Origin: Betaproteobacteria bacterium | Lineage (GTDB): Bacteria; Pseudomonadota; Gammaproteobacteria; Burkholderiales; Rhodocyclaceae | Assembly: GCA_009779265.1 (NCBI GenBank) | Contig: WREP01000018.1 | Coordinates: forward strand, 1-48,699 | Direction: 5' to 3' | Length of the DNA stretch: 48,699 nucleotides | Part shown: piece by piece, positions 35,841 to 45,935 of the stretch | Position numbering within the stretch: position 1 is the stretch's first letter | How the letters are laid out: each line of letters begins with the position of its first letter | Position numbers and translations under genes: made by a program | Notes under the pieces: generated by a model | What the model was told of the DNA's origin: nothing | The model's input: only the letters and a program-made list of their open reading frames with translations | Databases searched by the model: none

Positions 35841-36458
35841 TCAACCCCCGGCGCAGTAATACTGGACGGTGCCGCTACCTTGATCGGGAATGCAACGGCC
35901 CGCAACCGCGATGTATTGCAGATGGCAGGTGAAGTCGGCTGGACAAGCGGTCGTCACATCGCCAAGGGTGACGTCGATGGGCGTTTTGTAATCTGCCCCC
36001 GTGTCCCGCTCGTTTTCGCGCCAGGCAACCATCACGCCCAACTGGCGGCGGTTGGGATTGGGTGTAACAACGTTATTTTCGCCGGGCGCCAGAAAAATCG
36101 CAGCCTGGCCCAAGGGAAGCATGTTGCCGACTGCCTGTTTCCAGACACCCACGTCGTAGGTCGCGAGGGCGGTATTCGAGCATTCGCCTCCCACGCAGTC
36201 CCCAAAACCGCCAGGAACATTGCCGAAACCCGATACATAGGCCTGGATGTTGCCCAGCCCACTGGGGTTGACGCGCAGGCGCTCGCTCAGGTCTTCGATC
36301 AGGCGGACGGCCTGGGCGCGGCGCACGGAGGTCTGGGTATCGGCCAAGGTACGCACCTGCATGCCCACGATGCCCAAAATACCGACGATGGCAACGGCGA
36401 GGGCAACCATCGATTCGATCAGCGTCATGCCGCGCTGGCGGGTAGCTGTTTTTCTCAT
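35841..36458 (-). CDS. pilV: Type IV pilus minor pilin PilV
   Basis: The 205-residue minor pilin has the motif RQRGMTLIESMVALAVAIVG and the conserved VRLIEDLSERLRVNP helix of PilV. Cysteines occur in pairs (DCVGGEC, TACPADFTC). ATG 36458 overlaps the fimT stop (TGATG), so the two are co-translated. Confidence 0.9.
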   Translation of the reverse strand: MRKTATRQRGMTLIESMVALAVAIVGILGIVGMQVRTLADTQTSVRRAQAVRLIEDLSERLRVNPSGLGNIQAYVSGFGNVPGGFGDCVGGECSNTALATYDVGVWKQAVGNMLPLGQAAIFLAPGENNVVTPNPNRRQLGVMVAWRENERDTGADYKTPIDVTLGDVTTACPADFTCHLQYIAVAGRCIPDQGSGTVQYYCAGG

Positions 36459-36904
36459 CAGCACGGATCTCCCGAGATATGGACACGTCCGGCGGCGCCC
36501 AGGCAAACGTTTTTGATAGAGGAACCCGCCATGACGCTGAAACTGGAACCACCATCCACCAGCCCCCAGCGGTTGAATACAATTGCGGAGGCACCGATAT
36601 TCAAGCCAGCTGGAGTCACATATTGCTGCAATACCGTATCATCGGTACCGCACGCATTATTGACGCAAACAACCTCCCAGCCGCTGCTCCCGCCACTGTC
36701 GAGGAATTTGACGGCCACATTGCCGCCGCGCTTGATGGCTTCGGAACGGGCGTAATACAGCGTGGAACTGAGCGTTTCGCTGGCTTGACGCACCCGCCAG
36801 CTCTCTATCATCCTATTGAAGTTCGGTGCCGCAATGGCAGCCACAATGGCCAGAATGACCATGGTCACTACTAGTTCGATGAGAGTAAACCCGCGAGAGC
36901 GCAT
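36458..36904 (-). CDS. fimT: GspH/FimT family pseudopilin
   Basis: The 148-residue pseudopilin has MRSRGFTLIELVVTMVILAI and SSTLYYARSEAIKRGGNVAV, the GspH/FimT signature, with the closing GAAGRVHISGDPC. It is the first gene of the minor-pilin run. ATG 36904 has GGAGA upstream; an in-frame ATG 12 codons earlier lacks support. ispH begins its 3' end 142 bp away. Confidence 0.9.
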   Translation of the reverse strand: MRSRGFTLIELVVTMVILAIVAAIAAPNFNRMIESWRVRQASETLSSTLYYARSEAIKRGGNVAVKFLDSGGSSGWEVVCVNNACGTDDTVLQQYVTPAGLNIGASAIVFNRWGLVDGGSSFSVMAGSSIKNVCLGAAGRVHISGDPC

Positions 36905-37045
36905 GGCGTGTCTCCGTTCGATAAGAGTCCGGTTTTTCATGCCCTTATGCTAGGCGCAAGCCTGCCGCTTGGGGCGGCGTACCAGATGAGCGGTGAGCTA
37001 TCGTGGATGAGCGGCTCGTAATGGCCAGCGCCGGGAGCGGAAAAC

Positions 37046-37975
37046 TCAATCCGGCGCGGCCAGTTCCTTGGGCAGGGGAAAGGCGATGCCTTCGTCGACG
37101 GCGGCGAGTTGCCGCACAGCGTCCGCGCCGAGCGCGCGGATGTGGGCAATGACCTGCTCGACCAGCACTTCGGGGGCGGAAGCGCCGGCCGTCACCCCGA
37201 CGGCGTTTTTCCCGGCAAACCAAGCGGGATTCATCTCCTCCGGCCCATCGACCAGATAAGCCTCGACCCCGCGCCCGGCGGCGACTTCGCGCAGGCGCCG
37301 CGAATTGGAGCTGTTCGGGCTGCCGACGACGATTACCAGGTCGCATTCGTCGGCCAGCGCCTTGACCGCGTCCTGGCGATTTTGCGTGGCGTAGCAGATG
37401 TCGTTTTTCTTCGGCCCCTGGATGGTCGGAAAGCGGGCGCGCAGGGCGGCGATGACGCTGCCGGCATCGTCGACCGAGAGCGTCGTCTGGGTGACGAAGG
37501 AGAGTTGTTCGGGGAATCGCGCTTCAAGGCGCGCGACATCGGCGGCAGTTTCGACCAGATACATGCCGTCCGCGCTCTGGCCCATCGTGCCTTCGACCTC
37601 GGGGTGGCCCTTGTGGCCGATCATGACCACTTCGCGCGCCGCCTTGCGCATCTTGCCGACCTCGACATGCACCTTGGTGACCAACGGGCAGGTGGCGTCG
37701 AAAACCTTGAGGCCGCGCCACGCCGCTTCCTCGCGGACGGCCCGGGAAACGCCGTGGGCGCTGAAAATCACGGTGCTGCCGGGCGGCGCTTCGTCGAGTT
37801 CCTTGATGAACACCGCCCCCTTGGCGCGCAGGTCGTCGCAGACGAACTTGTTGTGCACGATTTCGTGGCGAACGTAGATCGGCGCGCCGAATTTCGCCAG
37901 CGCCCGCTCGACGATGGCAATGGCGCGCTCGACGCCGGCACAGAAACCGCGGGGATTGGCGAGGACGATTTGCAT
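37046..37975 (-). CDS. ispH: 4-hydroxy-3-methylbut-2-enyl diphosphate reductase
   Basis: The iron-sulphur enzyme catalyses the last MEP-pathway step to IPP and DMAPP. The 309-residue protein begins [20 protein letters not shown]. The three cluster cysteines are in [15 protein letters not shown] and [10 protein letters not shown], with [13 protein letters not shown] and [15 protein letters not shown] as expected. The frame is open far upstream through a repeat and into fkpB, but the family start is ATG 37975. Confidence 0.97.
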   Translation of the reverse strand: MQIVLANPRGFCAGVERAIAIVERALAKFGAPIYVRHEIVHNKFVCDDLRAKGAVFIKELDEAPPGSTVIFSAHGVSRAVREEAAWRGLKVFDATCPLVTKVHVEVGKMRKAAREVVMIGHKGHPEVEGTMGQSADGMYLVETAADVARLEARFPEQLSFVTQTTLSVDDAGSVIAALRARFPTIQGPKKNDICYATQNRQDAVKALADECDLVIVVGSPNSSNSRRLREVAAGRGVEAYLVDGPEEMNPAWFAGKNAVGVTAGASAPEVLVEQVIAHIRALGADAVRQLAAVDEGIAFPLPKELAAPD

Positions 37976-37994
37976 GGATTGCTTCTCCAAGGCC

Positions 37995-38100
37995 GTAGGA
38001 TGGGTAGAGCGCCAGCGAAACCCATCGTTACAAGGCTTGCGGGTTTTGTGATGCGTTGCGGGGGTTTTTGATGGGTTTCGCTTCGCTCTACCCATCCTAC
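37995..38100. repeat. Dispersed inverted repeat (GTAGGATGGGT...)
   Basis: The left arm 37995-38026 (GTAGGATGGGTAGAGCG...GCGAAACCCATC) is complementary to the right arm 38070-38100 (GATGGGTTTCGC...CCCATCCTAC), with a 43-nt loop region. This GTAGGATGGGT type occurs widely as a dispersed intergenic repeat in proteobacteria. It sits between fkpB and ispH. Confidence 0.85.
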
Positions 38101-38117
38101 CCGCGCCGGAAATGGAA

Positions 38118-38546
38118 TCACATGATGCCGATGATTTCCACCTCGAAGCGGATGGTCTTGCCGGCCAGCGGGTGGTTGAAGTCAAACAGGGCGTGCGTCG
38201 CATCGAGTTGGCGCAGAAAGCCGGCGAAGCTGCCGCCGTTGGGGGCGGTGAATTCGACGAGGGAATTTTCCTTGAGTTCCATATCGGCGGGCAGGCCGCT
38301 GCGGGCGATGCGTTCGACCAGACGGGGATTGTGCTGGCCGAAGGCGGCGTCGGGTTCCAGTTCAAAGACGAAGCGCTCGTGCGCCGGCAGGCCGAGCAGC
38401 GCCGATTCGAGCGTGTCGGCCAGTTGGCCGCCGCCCATTTGCAGGGTCGCCGGACTCATGTCGAAGGTGGAGAGAAATTCCTCGCCGTCGAGCGTGGTGA
38501 TACGGTAATGCAGGGTCAGGTAGCTGTCGGCGCGAACGGTAGTCAT
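38118..38546 (-). CDS. fkpB: FKBP-type peptidyl-prolyl isomerase, FkpB/SlpA family
   Basis: The 142-residue protein has [20 protein letters not shown], the FKBP core [22 protein letters not shown], and the flap with [20 protein letters not shown]; it matches SlpA-like FKBPs, prolyl isomerases with chaperone activity. It overlaps the lspA stop by 4 bp (ATGA), in the usual lspA-fkpB-ispH order. Confidence 0.94.
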   Translation of the reverse strand: MTTVRADSYLTLHYRITTLDGEEFLSTFDMSPATLQMGGGQLADTLESALLGLPAHERFVFELEPDAAFGQHNPRLVERIARSGLPADMELKENSLVEFTAPNGGSFAGFLRQLDATHALFDFNHPLAGKTIRFEVEIIGIM

Positions 38547-39034
38547 GATTTGCGATGGCTGATGAATAACTGCTCGATGACGAGCAACACGGCGCCGACG
38601 GTAATGGCCGAGTCGGCGATATTGAAGGCCGGCCAGTAGTAACCGGCGGCGTGCCACTGGATGAAATCGACGACGGCGCCGAAGAACACGCGGTCGATGA
38701 CGTTGCCCAGAGCGCCGCCCATGATCAGGGCCAGCGCCAGTGAGGCAAGTTTGTGCTGCGGTTGCCGATGGAGTTGCACGGCAATCCAGGCCGAGACGGC
38801 GAGCGCCAGAATGCTGAAAAACCAGCGCTGCCAGCCCGGCTGATCGGCGAGAAAGCTGAAGGCCGCGCCCGTATTGAAGGCCAGCACCCAGTTCCAGAAG
38901 GGCGCGACATAAATGCTCTGGCCGGGGCCGATGAGGTTGAGCGCCAGCCATTTGGTGAGTTGGTCGAGGATGATGATGAGGGCGGCGAGGGCGTACCAGC
39001 GGGCAGCGCCAGCGTGTTTGGGATTTGCTTGCAT
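38543..39034 (-). CDS. lspA: Lipoprotein signal peptidase (signal peptidase II)
   Basis: The inner-membrane aspartic protease cleaves prolipoprotein signals. The 163-residue protein has four hydrophobic helices, IIILDQLTKWLALN, NTGAAFSFL, and the catalytic aspartates in GNVIDRVFFGAVVDF and NIADSAITVG. It is normal in length, and is separated from ileS by 314 bp of repeats. Confidence 0.97.
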   Translation of the reverse strand: MQANPKHAGAARWYALAALIIILDQLTKWLALNLIGPGQSIYVAPFWNWVLAFNTGAAFSFLADQPGWQRWFFSILALAVSAWIAVQLHRQPQHKLASLALALIMGGALGNVIDRVFFGAVVDFIQWHAAGYYWPAFNIADSAITVGAVLLVIEQLFISHRKS

Positions 39035-39054
39035 GGCGTTACAGCAGCTTCAGC

Positions 39055-39133
39055 GCCGTAGGCTGGGATGAAGCGTAGCGCAATCCCAGCGATTGAAGCT
39101 GGGATTCCACTTCGTTCCATCCCAGCCTACGGC
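39055..39133. repeat. Dispersed inverted repeat (GCCGTAGGCTGGG...)
   Basis: The arms 39055-39090 (GCCGTAGGCTGGGATGAAGC...) and 39098-39133 (...CATCCCAGCCTACGGC) are near-perfect reverse complements around a 7-nt loop. It lies in the lspA-ileS gap. Confidence 0.85.
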
Positions 39134-39154
39134 ACTCAATCCGCGCCCTTGAAG

Positions 39155-39274
39155 CCCCTCCCCCCTCGCGGGGGAGGGGTTGGGGAGAGGGGGAGGCGCA
39201 GCCGGGCACAGTGGGCGGACTTATCCGCCTCCCCCTCTCCCCCGGCCCCTCTCCCGCGAGGGGAGAGGGGAGAG
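39155..39274. repeat. GC-rich inverted repeat, CCCTCCCC type
   Basis: CCCCTCCCCCCTCGCGGGGG... (39155-39198) and its inverted counterpart (39227-39274) flank a short spacer. Related arms are found at 45669-45840. Together with the previous repeat it fills the 314-bp gap between lspA and ileS; no gene is seen there. Confidence 0.75.
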
Positions 39275-39348
39275 CATGGGCAATCCGCATCGCTGCAAAT
39301 TTCCGCCAAGCCTGCTCCAAGAGAGTGCGGCAATTTTCAGAACAACTT

Positions 39349-42177
39349 TTAAGCACAGCGCCTCACCTCGCCAGAACCGAACAAATTGCTGACGCAGCGG
39401 CCGCAGATTGTGGGGTGTTCGCTGTTTTGCCCCACATCTTCGCGGACGTGCCAGCAGCGCTCGCATTTGGCGTGTTCCAGGGGCGTCGCCACGACCTGCT
39501 CCGCCTCGTCGCGAATCAGGGTCGTGGTCGAGCAGATGAAGACGAATTTGAGATCGTCGCCAAGCGCCGCCAGGGCGTCGTATTTCTCGCCGGTGCAGCG
39601 GATTTCGACGGCGGCTTGCAGGGCCGCGCCGATGCGACCGGCTTCGCGCTGGGCTTCGAGCGCCTTGGTGACATCGTTGCGCACTTCGCGGACGAGCGCC
39701 CATTTCGCCAGCAGCTCACCCTCCCCGGCTTGCGCCGGCAGTTCGTGCCAGAGCTGGAACATCACCGAATCGTCGGCCTTGCCGGTAAAGACAGCCCAGG
39801 CTTCCTCGGCGGTAAAGGCGGCGATCGGCGCCAGCATGCGGACGAAGGCGTGGACGATGTGCCACAGCGCCGACTGCGCCGAACGGCGGGCCGCCGATTT
39901 GGGCGCCGTGGTGTACAGGCGGTCCTTGAGAATGTCGAGGTAGAAGCCGCCCAAATCTTCCGAACAGAAGGTTTGCAGCGCCTGGACGACGCGGTGGAAT
40001 TCGTATTGGTCGTAATCGGCGCGGCAGGCGTCCTGCAACTGGCGGGTCAGCGCCAGCGCGTAGCGGTCGATTTCCAGCCATTCGCCGGGCGGCAGCATGT
40101 CGCTCGCGGCATCGAAGTCGGAAACATTGGCGAGCAGGAAGCGCAGGGTGTTGCGGATGCGGCGATAGCTTTCGACCACGCGCTTCAGGATTTCGTCGGA
40201 AATGGACAGTTCGCCGGAATAATCGGTGGCCGCCGTCCACAGGCGCAGGATGTCGGCGCCCATTTTGTCGGAAACCTGTTGCGGCGCGATGACATTGCCC
40301 CGCGACTTCGACATTTTGTGGCCCTTGCCGTCGACGACGAAGCCGTGCGTCAGCAGGGCCTTGTACGGCGCCCGGCCGTCGATGGCGGCGCCGGTCAGGA
40401 GCGAGGAATGGAACCAGCCGCGATGCTGGTCGGAGCCTTCGAGGTAAAGGTCGGCCGGCCAGGCCAGTTGCTCGCCGTGCGAGCCGCGCATGACGCTCAT
40501 ATGGGTCGTGCCGGAATCGAACCAGACATCGAGGATATCGGTGGTCTTGACGTAGTCGGCGGCATCCGCGCCGAGCAGTTCGGCGGCGTCCAATCGCGTC
40601 CAGGCTTCGATGCCCTCCTTCTCGACGCGGCGGGCGACGGCTTCCATCAGTTCGAGCGTATTCGGATGCAGTTCGCCGCTCGCCTTGTGGGTGAAGAAAG
40701 GCAGCGGCACGCCCCAATTGCGCTGGCGCGAGATGCACCAGTCCGGGCGATTGGCGATCATCGCGTGCAGGCGGTTCTGGCCCCAGGCCGGGTAGAAAAC
40801 GGTGTCGGCGACGCCGCGCAGCGCCGCCTCGCGTAGCGTATGACCGGCTGGTTCGGTGGCGGCGACGCCCTGGCTATCGACATCCGGCGCGTCCATGCGC
40901 ACGAACCACTGGCTGGTGGCGCGGTAGATGAGCGGCGTCTTGTGCCGCCAGCAGTGCATGTAGCTGTGCTCGACCGGGGCGTGTTTGAGCAGCGCGCCGA
41001 CCTCGGCCAGTTTGTCCACGATCAGCGGATTGGCTTTCCACACATTGAGGCCGCCGAAGAAAGGCAGATCGGCGGCAAAGCGGCCGTCGCCCTGCACCGG
41101 CGTCAGGATGTCCTCATTGTGCATGCCGTAGTGCTTGCACGACTGAAAATCCTCCAGGCCGTAGGCCGGGGCCGAATGGACGATGCCGGTGCCGGCGTCC
41201 AGCGTCACGTAATCGCCGAGGAAAACCGGCGACAGGCGGTCATAGAAAGGATGGCGGAAGGCGATGCGCTCCAGCGCCGCGCCCCGGCAACTGGCGAGCG
41301 TGACGCCGGCCAGGCCGTAACGGGCGAGGCAGCTTTCCTGCAAATCGGCGGCCAGGATCAGGCAGCCCTTCTCCGTTTGCACCAGGTTGTAGGTGATTTC
41401 GGGATGGGCGTTGAGCGCCTGGTTGCCGGGGATGGTCCACGGCGTCGTCGTCCAGATCACGGCATAGGCTTCACCCGCCGGCAGCGCGGCGAGGCCGAAG
41501 GCGGCGGCCAGCTTGTCGCGTTCGGCGGCGGCGAAGGCGACGTCGATGGCCGGCGATTTCTTGTCCTGATATTCAACCTCGGCCTCGGCCAGCGCCGAGC
41601 CGCAGTCGAAGCACCAATTCACCGGCTTCAGGCCGCGATAGACGAAGCCGCGCTTGATCATCGCCGCCAGCGCCCGGATTTCGTCGGCCTCGGTCTTGAA
41701 TTCCATCGTCTGGTACGGGTTGTCCCATTCACCGAGCACACCGAGGCGGATGAAATCCTTTTTCTGCCGCTCGATCTGCTCGCCGGCATAGGCACGGGCC
41801 AGCCGCTGCACCGCCTCGCGGGCGATGGCCTTGCCGTGCGTTTTCTCGATCTGGATCTCGATCGGCATGCCGTGGCAATCCCAGCCCGGCACATAGGGCG
41901 CGTCGAAACCGGACAGGGTCTTGGCGCGGACAATGATGTCCTTGAGGATTTTGTTCACCGCGTGGCCGATGTGAATATCGCCATTGGCATAGGGCGGGCC
42001 GTCGTGCAGGATGAATTTCGGCCGGCCGGCGCTGATTTCGCGGATGCGCCGGTAAAGTTCTTTTTCCTGCCAGGCGCCGACCCACTGCGGCTCGCGCTTG
42101 GGCAGATCGCCGCGCATCGGGAAGGGCGTGTCGGGAAGATTCAGGGTATCCCTGTAATTAGCTTTTTGCTCAGCCAT
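39349..42177 (-). CDS. ileS: Isoleucyl-tRNA synthetase
   Basis: The 942-residue class I synthetase has the HIGH motif in [20 protein letters not shown] near residues 58-78, KMSKS in [11 protein letters not shown] near 620, the editing-domain [14 protein letters not shown], and a C-terminal zinc site CERCWHV...CGRCVSN, typical of bacterial IleS. ATG 42177 is the family start; it overlaps the ribF stop by 8 bp. Confidence 0.98.
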   Translation of the reverse strand: MAEQKANYRDTLNLPDTPFPMRGDLPKREPQWVGAWQEKELYRRIREISAGRPKFILHDGPPYANGDIHIGHAVNKILKDIIVRAKTLSGFDAPYVPGWDCHGMPIEIQIEKTHGKAIAREAVQRLARAYAGEQIERQKKDFIRLGVLGEWDNPYQTMEFKTEADEIRALAAMIKRGFVYRGLKPVNWCFDCGSALAEAEVEYQDKKSPAIDVAFAAAERDKLAAAFGLAALPAGEAYAVIWTTTPWTIPGNQALNAHPEITYNLVQTEKGCLILAADLQESCLARYGLAGVTLASCRGAALERIAFRHPFYDRLSPVFLGDYVTLDAGTGIVHSAPAYGLEDFQSCKHYGMHNEDILTPVQGDGRFAADLPFFGGLNVWKANPLIVDKLAEVGALLKHAPVEHSYMHCWRHKTPLIYRATSQWFVRMDAPDVDSQGVAATEPAGHTLREAALRGVADTVFYPAWGQNRLHAMIANRPDWCISRQRNWGVPLPFFTHKASGELHPNTLELMEAVARRVEKEGIEAWTRLDAAELLGADAADYVKTTDILDVWFDSGTTHMSVMRGSHGEQLAWPADLYLEGSDQHRGWFHSSLLTGAAIDGRAPYKALLTHGFVVDGKGHKMSKSRGNVIAPQQVSDKMGADILRLWTAATDYSGELSISDEILKRVVESYRRIRNTLRFLLANVSDFDAASDMLPPGEWLEIDRYALALTRQLQDACRADYDQYEFHRVVQALQTFCSEDLGGFYLDILKDRLYTTAPKSAARRSAQSALWHIVHAFVRMLAPIAAFTAEEAWAVFTGKADDSVMFQLWHELPAQAGEGELLAKWALVREVRNDVTKALEAQREAGRIGAALQAAVEIRCTGEKYDALAALGDDLKFVFICSTTTLIRDEAEQVVATPLEHAKCERCWHVREDVGQNSEHPTICGRCVSNLFGSGEVRRCA

Positions 42178-43102
42178 TTTGCCTGCTCGTGAAAAAAGCC
42201 CGGGCCGCCGCGGCATCGGCCGCGATTTGCGCCTTCAGGGCATCGAAAGTGGGAAAGCGTTGCTCGTCGCGCAATTTTTTGACGAAGCGCACCGCGATAT
42301 GGGCGCCGTAAATGTCGCGGTCGAAATCGAAAAGATGCACTTCCAGCAGCGGCCGCGTGCCGCCGACACTGGGCCGGATGCCGAGATTGGCGACGCCGGG
42401 CAGCGGCCGTTCGCCAAGGCCGCCAACCTCGACCGCGAAAACGCCGGTCATCGGCAACGGATTGTGCTTGACGCGGATATTGGCGGTGGCGAAACCCAGT
42501 TGCCTGCCGATCTTCTCCCCATGCACCACCTGCCCGTCCATGCCGTAAGGGCGGCCAAGGAGCCGCGCGGCCCGATCCATGTCGCCGGCAGCCAGGGCGC
42601 GGCGCACGCCGGAACTGGAAACGCGCTCGTCGCCCAGACTGACGGTGGGCATGGCGGTGACGCCAAAACCCAGGCGCTGGCCGGCTTCCCGCAACAGCGC
42701 GAAATCGCCCCGGCGGCCCTGACCGAAGCGGAAATCGTCGCCGATGATCAAGTGCCGCGTGCGCAGCCCCCGGCACAGCACGTCCTCGATGAAACCCTCC
42801 GCCGACAGCGCCGCGAAGCGCGTATTGAAGGGGCAGATCATGGTCTGGGCGACGCCCGCCTCGGCGAGCAATTCCAGCTTTTCGCGCAGGGTGGCGAGAC
42901 GGGCCGGGGCCGAAGCCGGGGCAAAAAATTCGCGCGGATGCGGCTCGAAAGTCAGCACCGTCGGCGTCAACCCCGTCTGCCGCGCCGCTTGCGTCAACTG
43001 CTCAAGCAGCGCCGCATGGCCGCGATGCACCCCGTCGAAATTGCCGATGGCAAGAACGACCGGAGCGGGAACAGGACGCGAATGACCGCGAAAAACGCGC
43101 AT
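42170..43102 (-). CDS. ribF: Bifunctional riboflavin kinase / FAD synthetase
   Basis: The 310-residue enzyme makes FMN and then FAD. It shows [20 protein letters not shown] and [15 protein letters not shown] in the FAD-synthetase half, [14 protein letters not shown], and the riboflavin-kinase [23 protein letters not shown] 43102 is preferred over a start 16 codons earlier. It is the first gene of ribF-ileS-lspA-fkpB-ispH. No FMN riboswitch is evident upstream. Confidence 0.96.
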   Translation of the reverse strand: MRVFRGHSRPVPAPVVLAIGNFDGVHRGHAALLEQLTQAARQTGLTPTVLTFEPHPREFFAPASAPARLATLREKLELLAEAGVAQTMICPFNTRFAALSAEGFIEDVLCRGLRTRHLIIGDDFRFGQGRRGDFALLREAGQRLGFGVTAMPTVSLGDERVSSSGVRRALAAGDMDRAARLLGRPYGMDGQVVHGEKIGRQLGFATANIRVKHNPLPMTGVFAVEVGGLGERPLPGVANLGIRPSVGGTRPLLEVHLFDFDRDIYGAHIAVRFVKKLRDEQRFPTFDALKAQIAADAAAARAFFTSRQNG

Positions 43103-43183
43103 GGAACAAGAAGCCGGAAAAAACTTTGGATTATAACGGCTTACGGGCAAGACGGGCCGCGTCAGGCAAGCGCGCGGGGCAGA

Positions 43184-43465
43184 TCAACCGAAAAGTTCGC
43201 TGTGCGAACCAAGCCGCGCCAGCCGGAGGATGTCGTGATTCACTTTGCGGTAAATCAGAAGCAAGTCGGGCTTTACGTGGCATTCACGGTAGCCCGCCCA
43301 ATTGCCGGAAAGGTCATGATCGCGGTGGCGAGGTTCAAGCGCCTGATCGGTCGCCAGCAAAAGCAGCACTTCCCTGAGCGAATCATCGAGCGCGGCACGG
43401 TGCAGCCCCTTGGCCTCGCGCTTGTAGTCGCGCCGGAAGGCGGACGAACGGTCAGTCGTCCGCAT
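43184..43465 (-). CDS. YafQ-family mRNA interferase toxin
   Basis: The 93-residue toxin has SSAFRRDYKREAKGL, RDHDLSGNWAGYRECHVKPD and LLLIYRKVNHDILRLARLGSHSELF, matching YafQ including histidines at the positions of its catalytic set. It cuts mRNA in the ribosome. It overlaps the antitoxin gene by 14 bp. Confidence 0.93.
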   Translation of the reverse strand: MRTTDRSSAFRRDYKREAKGLHRAALDDSLREVLLLLATDQALEPRHRDHDLSGNWAGYRECHVKPDLLLIYRKVNHDILRLARLGSHSELFG

Positions 43466-43721
43466 GCAAATCCGCCATCAGGTCGTCTATGCTGGCGAAT
43501 TTCTTGCCCTTGCCCGCTTCCAGTTCGGCAATAGCCTTGCGCGTGGTGGCGTTGGGCGCTTTGATCTCAAACGGCAGGCGGCGTTCGTCGGCGATGCGCA
43601 GCATCAGCAGGCGGATAGCGTCGGAAATCGACAAGCCCATCGCGTCGAGGGCGCTGGCGGCGCGTTCTTTGGTGTGCGTGTCGATACGGGCGCGAACGTA
43701 GCTGTCGGCAGTGACTCTCAT
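43452..43721 (-). CDS. RelB/DinJ-family antitoxin
   Basis: The 89-residue antitoxin has an N-terminal ribbon-helix-helix (MRVTADSYVRARIDTHTKER, AALDAMGLSISDAIRLLMLR), then EIKAPNATTRKAIAELEAGK, and an acidic C-terminal tail. AAGG lies about 6 nt upstream of ATG 43721. It should neutralise the YafQ toxin and repress its own promoter. Confidence 0.93.
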   Translation of the reverse strand: MRVTADSYVRARIDTHTKERAASALDAMGLSISDAIRLLMLRIADERRLPFEIKAPNATTRKAIAELEAGKGKKFASIDDLMADLHADD

Positions 43722-43822
43722 GGCGTACCTTCCTGCGGGTAGTGTGGCCTTACTGTAGTCACAAACAGGCGGGAGTGCAAGGCAACAGCAGGCGGTCAAA
43801 AATTCCCGGCCGGGACTATCTC

Positions 43823-45133
43823 TTAACCCAGCGCCGCCAGCCCCGCCTTTGGCCCCGGCGGGTGTTTGATGAAGTACTGGCGGATGCCGCGGACGATGGC
43901 TTCGGCCAGTTTTTCCTGGTAGGCCTCGTCCTTGAGCCGGCGTTCTTCTTCGGGATTGGAGATGAAGGCCGTCTCGATCAGCGCCGAGGGAATGTCCGGC
44001 GCCTTGAGCACGGCGAAGCCGGCCTGCTCGACCTGGCTCTTGTGCAAGGTATTGACCGCCCCCAGTTCGCCCAGCAGGTAGCGGCCGAGTTTCAGGCTGT
44101 CGGCGATGGTTGCCGTCTGCGACAGATCGAGCAGGGTACGGGCGAGGAAGGGATCGCGGGTGCGGATATTGACGCCGCCGATCAGGTCGGACTGGTTTTC
44201 GCGCTGCGCCAGAAGCCGCGCCTGGGTACTCGACGCGCCGCGCTCGGAGAGCACGAATACCGACGAGCCGCGGGCGTCGGGCTTGACCCAGGCATCGGCG
44301 TGAATGGAGAGAAAGAGATCGGACTTCACCCGCCGCGCCTTCTCGACGCGGACATGGAGCGGCACGAAGAAGTCGGCGTCGCGGGTCAGCACGGCGCGCA
44401 TGTTCGGCTCGGCGTCGATGCGCCGCTTCAGGCGCCGGGCAACTTCCAGCGTGACCTTCTTTTCGTGCGTGCCGCGCTTACCGACTGCGCCCGGATCCTC
44501 GCCGCCGTGACCGGGATCGAGGGTAATGGTGACCAGGCGGTCGACCACCGGCTTGCCGGATTTTTTCGCCGTCCGCACCTCCGGCGCCTCGACTTTTTCC
44601 TCGCCGATCAGAAAATCCCACTCGTCCGGCAGCGGCTCGACGTCATCCTTGCGCCCTTGCAACAGGGCCATCAGCGGGTCGGGCGGATTGTCCGGGTAAA
44701 CGTCGAGCACCAGGCGGTGGCCGTATTCCCCGACCGGCGCCAAGGTGAATACCTGCGGATTGACCTTGCCCTTCAGCTCCATGACCAGGCGCACGACGCC
44801 CGGCTTGAAGCGGCCGGCGCGCAACAGCTTGATGTTCGGATCGTCGGCGCTGACCTTGCCCGCCAGGCTGTCGAGCACATTGTTGAATTCGACGCCCTCG
44901 ATGTCGACGACCAGACGATCCGGGCTATCGACGAGAAAATGGTTGAACTTGAGCGGCGCGTCGCATTCGAGCGTGACGCGGGTGTAATCGGCGGCGGGCC
45001 AGACGCGCACGGCGAGCACCGCCGACTGCCTGGGGGCGGCGGCGGCCAGCGGCGTCAGCGAAAGAATCAGCGAGGCGCCGGCGTAGCGCAGGAGGCGTCG
45101 ACGTTCCAGACTGAGATCAGGCCGTCCAGGCAT
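43823..45133 (-). CDS. amiC: N-acetylmuramoyl-L-alanine amidase, AmiC type
   Basis: The 436-residue amidase removes stem peptides from peptidoglycan during division. It has a twin-arginine-like signal (LSLERRRLLRYAGASLILSL), an N-terminal AMIN domain (VWPAADYTRVTLECDAPLKF), and the amidase_3 domain with zinc ligands in TLDPGHGGEDPGA, THEKKVTLEVA and LSIHADA, and the catalytic glutamate in SALIETAFISNPEEE. ATG 45133 overlaps the end of tsaE by 67 bp, a common arrangement. Confidence 0.95.
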   Translation of the reverse strand: MPGRPDLSLERRRLLRYAGASLILSLTPLAAAAPRQSAVLAVRVWPAADYTRVTLECDAPLKFNHFLVDSPDRLVVDIEGVEFNNVLDSLAGKVSADDPNIKLLRAGRFKPGVVRLVMELKGKVNPQVFTLAPVGEYGHRLVLDVYPDNPPDPLMALLQGRKDDVEPLPDEWDFLIGEEKVEAPEVRTAKKSGKPVVDRLVTITLDPGHGGEDPGAVGKRGTHEKKVTLEVARRLKRRIDAEPNMRAVLTRDADFFVPLHVRVEKARRVKSDLFLSIHADAWVKPDARGSSVFVLSERGASSTQARLLAQRENQSDLIGGVNIRTRDPFLARTLLDLSQTATIADSLKLGRYLLGELGAVNTLHKSQVEQAGFAVLKAPDIPSALIETAFISNPEEERRLKDEAYQEKLAEAIVRGIRQYFIKHPPGPKAGLAALG

Positions 45134-45582
45134 CGCGCTCCTTCCGGCGAATCGGCAATGGTTTCGAGCACCCGGCCCGCGCCTTCGTGACGCAGACAGA
45201 GGCGGATATCCGGCTTGGGGACGCAGCCCGCGGCGCGTTCCGGCCATTCGACCAGACACAATGCGCCTGCGTTGAAGTACTCGCCGAATCCCGCATCGAA
45301 AAACTCCTCTGGCGACTCGAAACGATAAAAATCAAAGTGATACAAGTATAAGCTAGAAACCACGTAAACTTCAACCAGAGAATAGGTCGGGCTTTTGACC
45401 GGGCCGGCATGGCCGAGGGCGCGGATCAGCGCCCGCGCCAGGGTCGTCTTGCCCGCCCCCAGGTCGCCTTCGAGGTAAACGACCAAGCCGGCGGCGAGAC
45501 GCGGCGCCAGCAATTCACCCAAACGCCGCGTCGCGGCCTCGTCGGGCAGGCGGTAAAGGGAGGTAGAGGGATTTTGATTCAT
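45067..45582 (-). CDS. tsaE: tRNA threonylcarbamoyladenosine biosynthesis ATPase TsaE
   Basis: The 171-residue protein has the Walker A motif VYLEGDLGAGKTTLARALIR, SPTYSLVEVY, and YHFDFYRFESPEEF, matching TsaE, the ATPase that works with TsaB and TsaD to make t6A in tRNA. The start ATG 45582 follows a weak AGGG. It overlaps amiC. Confidence 0.95.
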   Translation of the reverse strand: MNQNPSTSLYRLPDEAATRRLGELLAPRLAAGLVVYLEGDLGAGKTTLARALIRALGHAGPVKSPTYSLVEVYVVSSLYLYHFDFYRFESPEEFFDAGFGEYFNAGALCLVEWPERAAGCVPKPDIRLCLRHEGAGRVLETIADSPEGARCLDGLISVWNVDASCATPAPR

Positions 45583-45668
45583 ACGGGGGCGTCCCCTCTC
45601 TCCCCGCACCTACCCAAGAACCGACCCAGTGAAGCGAAATGCAGTGACAAGGCGGGTTGCCTGTGCTC

Positions 45669-45840
45669 TCCCTCCCCCCTCGCGGGGGAGGGCCGGGGAG
45701 AGGGGGAGGTTGAGGCGGGTTCAAGCCTATCCTTACAGAGGATACGTGGCGTATGCAAGCACGATGGGCGAACCAGCCGCCATCTCCCTTGCCGCCTCCC
45801 CCTCTCCCCCGGCCCCTCCCCCGCGAGGGGGGAGGGGAGC
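45669..45840. repeat. GC-rich inverted repeat pair, CCCTCCCC type
   Basis: CTCCCTCCCCCCTCGCGGGG... (45669-45715) and its inverted counterpart GCCTCCCCCTCTCCCCCGG... (45796-45840) lie within the 353-bp gap between tsaE and queG (divergent). The same two half-units occur at 39155-39274. The intervening 80 bp contain no clear gene. Confidence 0.7.
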
Positions 45841-45935
45841 GTCTGGCTTTCGCGGCGGCCTTCGCTTCCGGGGCGCAAGCTGGCAGCGTGGCGCTGCATC
45901 TGTATTTGAACCAAAACCGCTCTAACATCGAGGCT

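Noticed and set aside
39211-40836. 541-codon plus-strand frame opposite ileS
   Set aside because: It overlaps the conserved C-terminal half of IleS and starts inside a repeat; no recognisable motifs.
43103-43183. FMN riboswitch upstream of ribF
   Set aside because: No RFN-like conserved blocks were seen in the short leader; the next gene upstream is the YafQ toxin gene only 82 bp away.
43735-43765. Possible operator (TGTG...CACA) upstream of the RelB/YafQ pair
   Set aside because: The 4-bp arms around a long spacer are too weak to separate from chance.
45515-45928. Several small frames (about 100-140 codons) in the tsaE-queG gap
   Set aside because: They run through the GC-rich repeats on both strands and give proline/arginine/glycine-rich sequence without conserved features.
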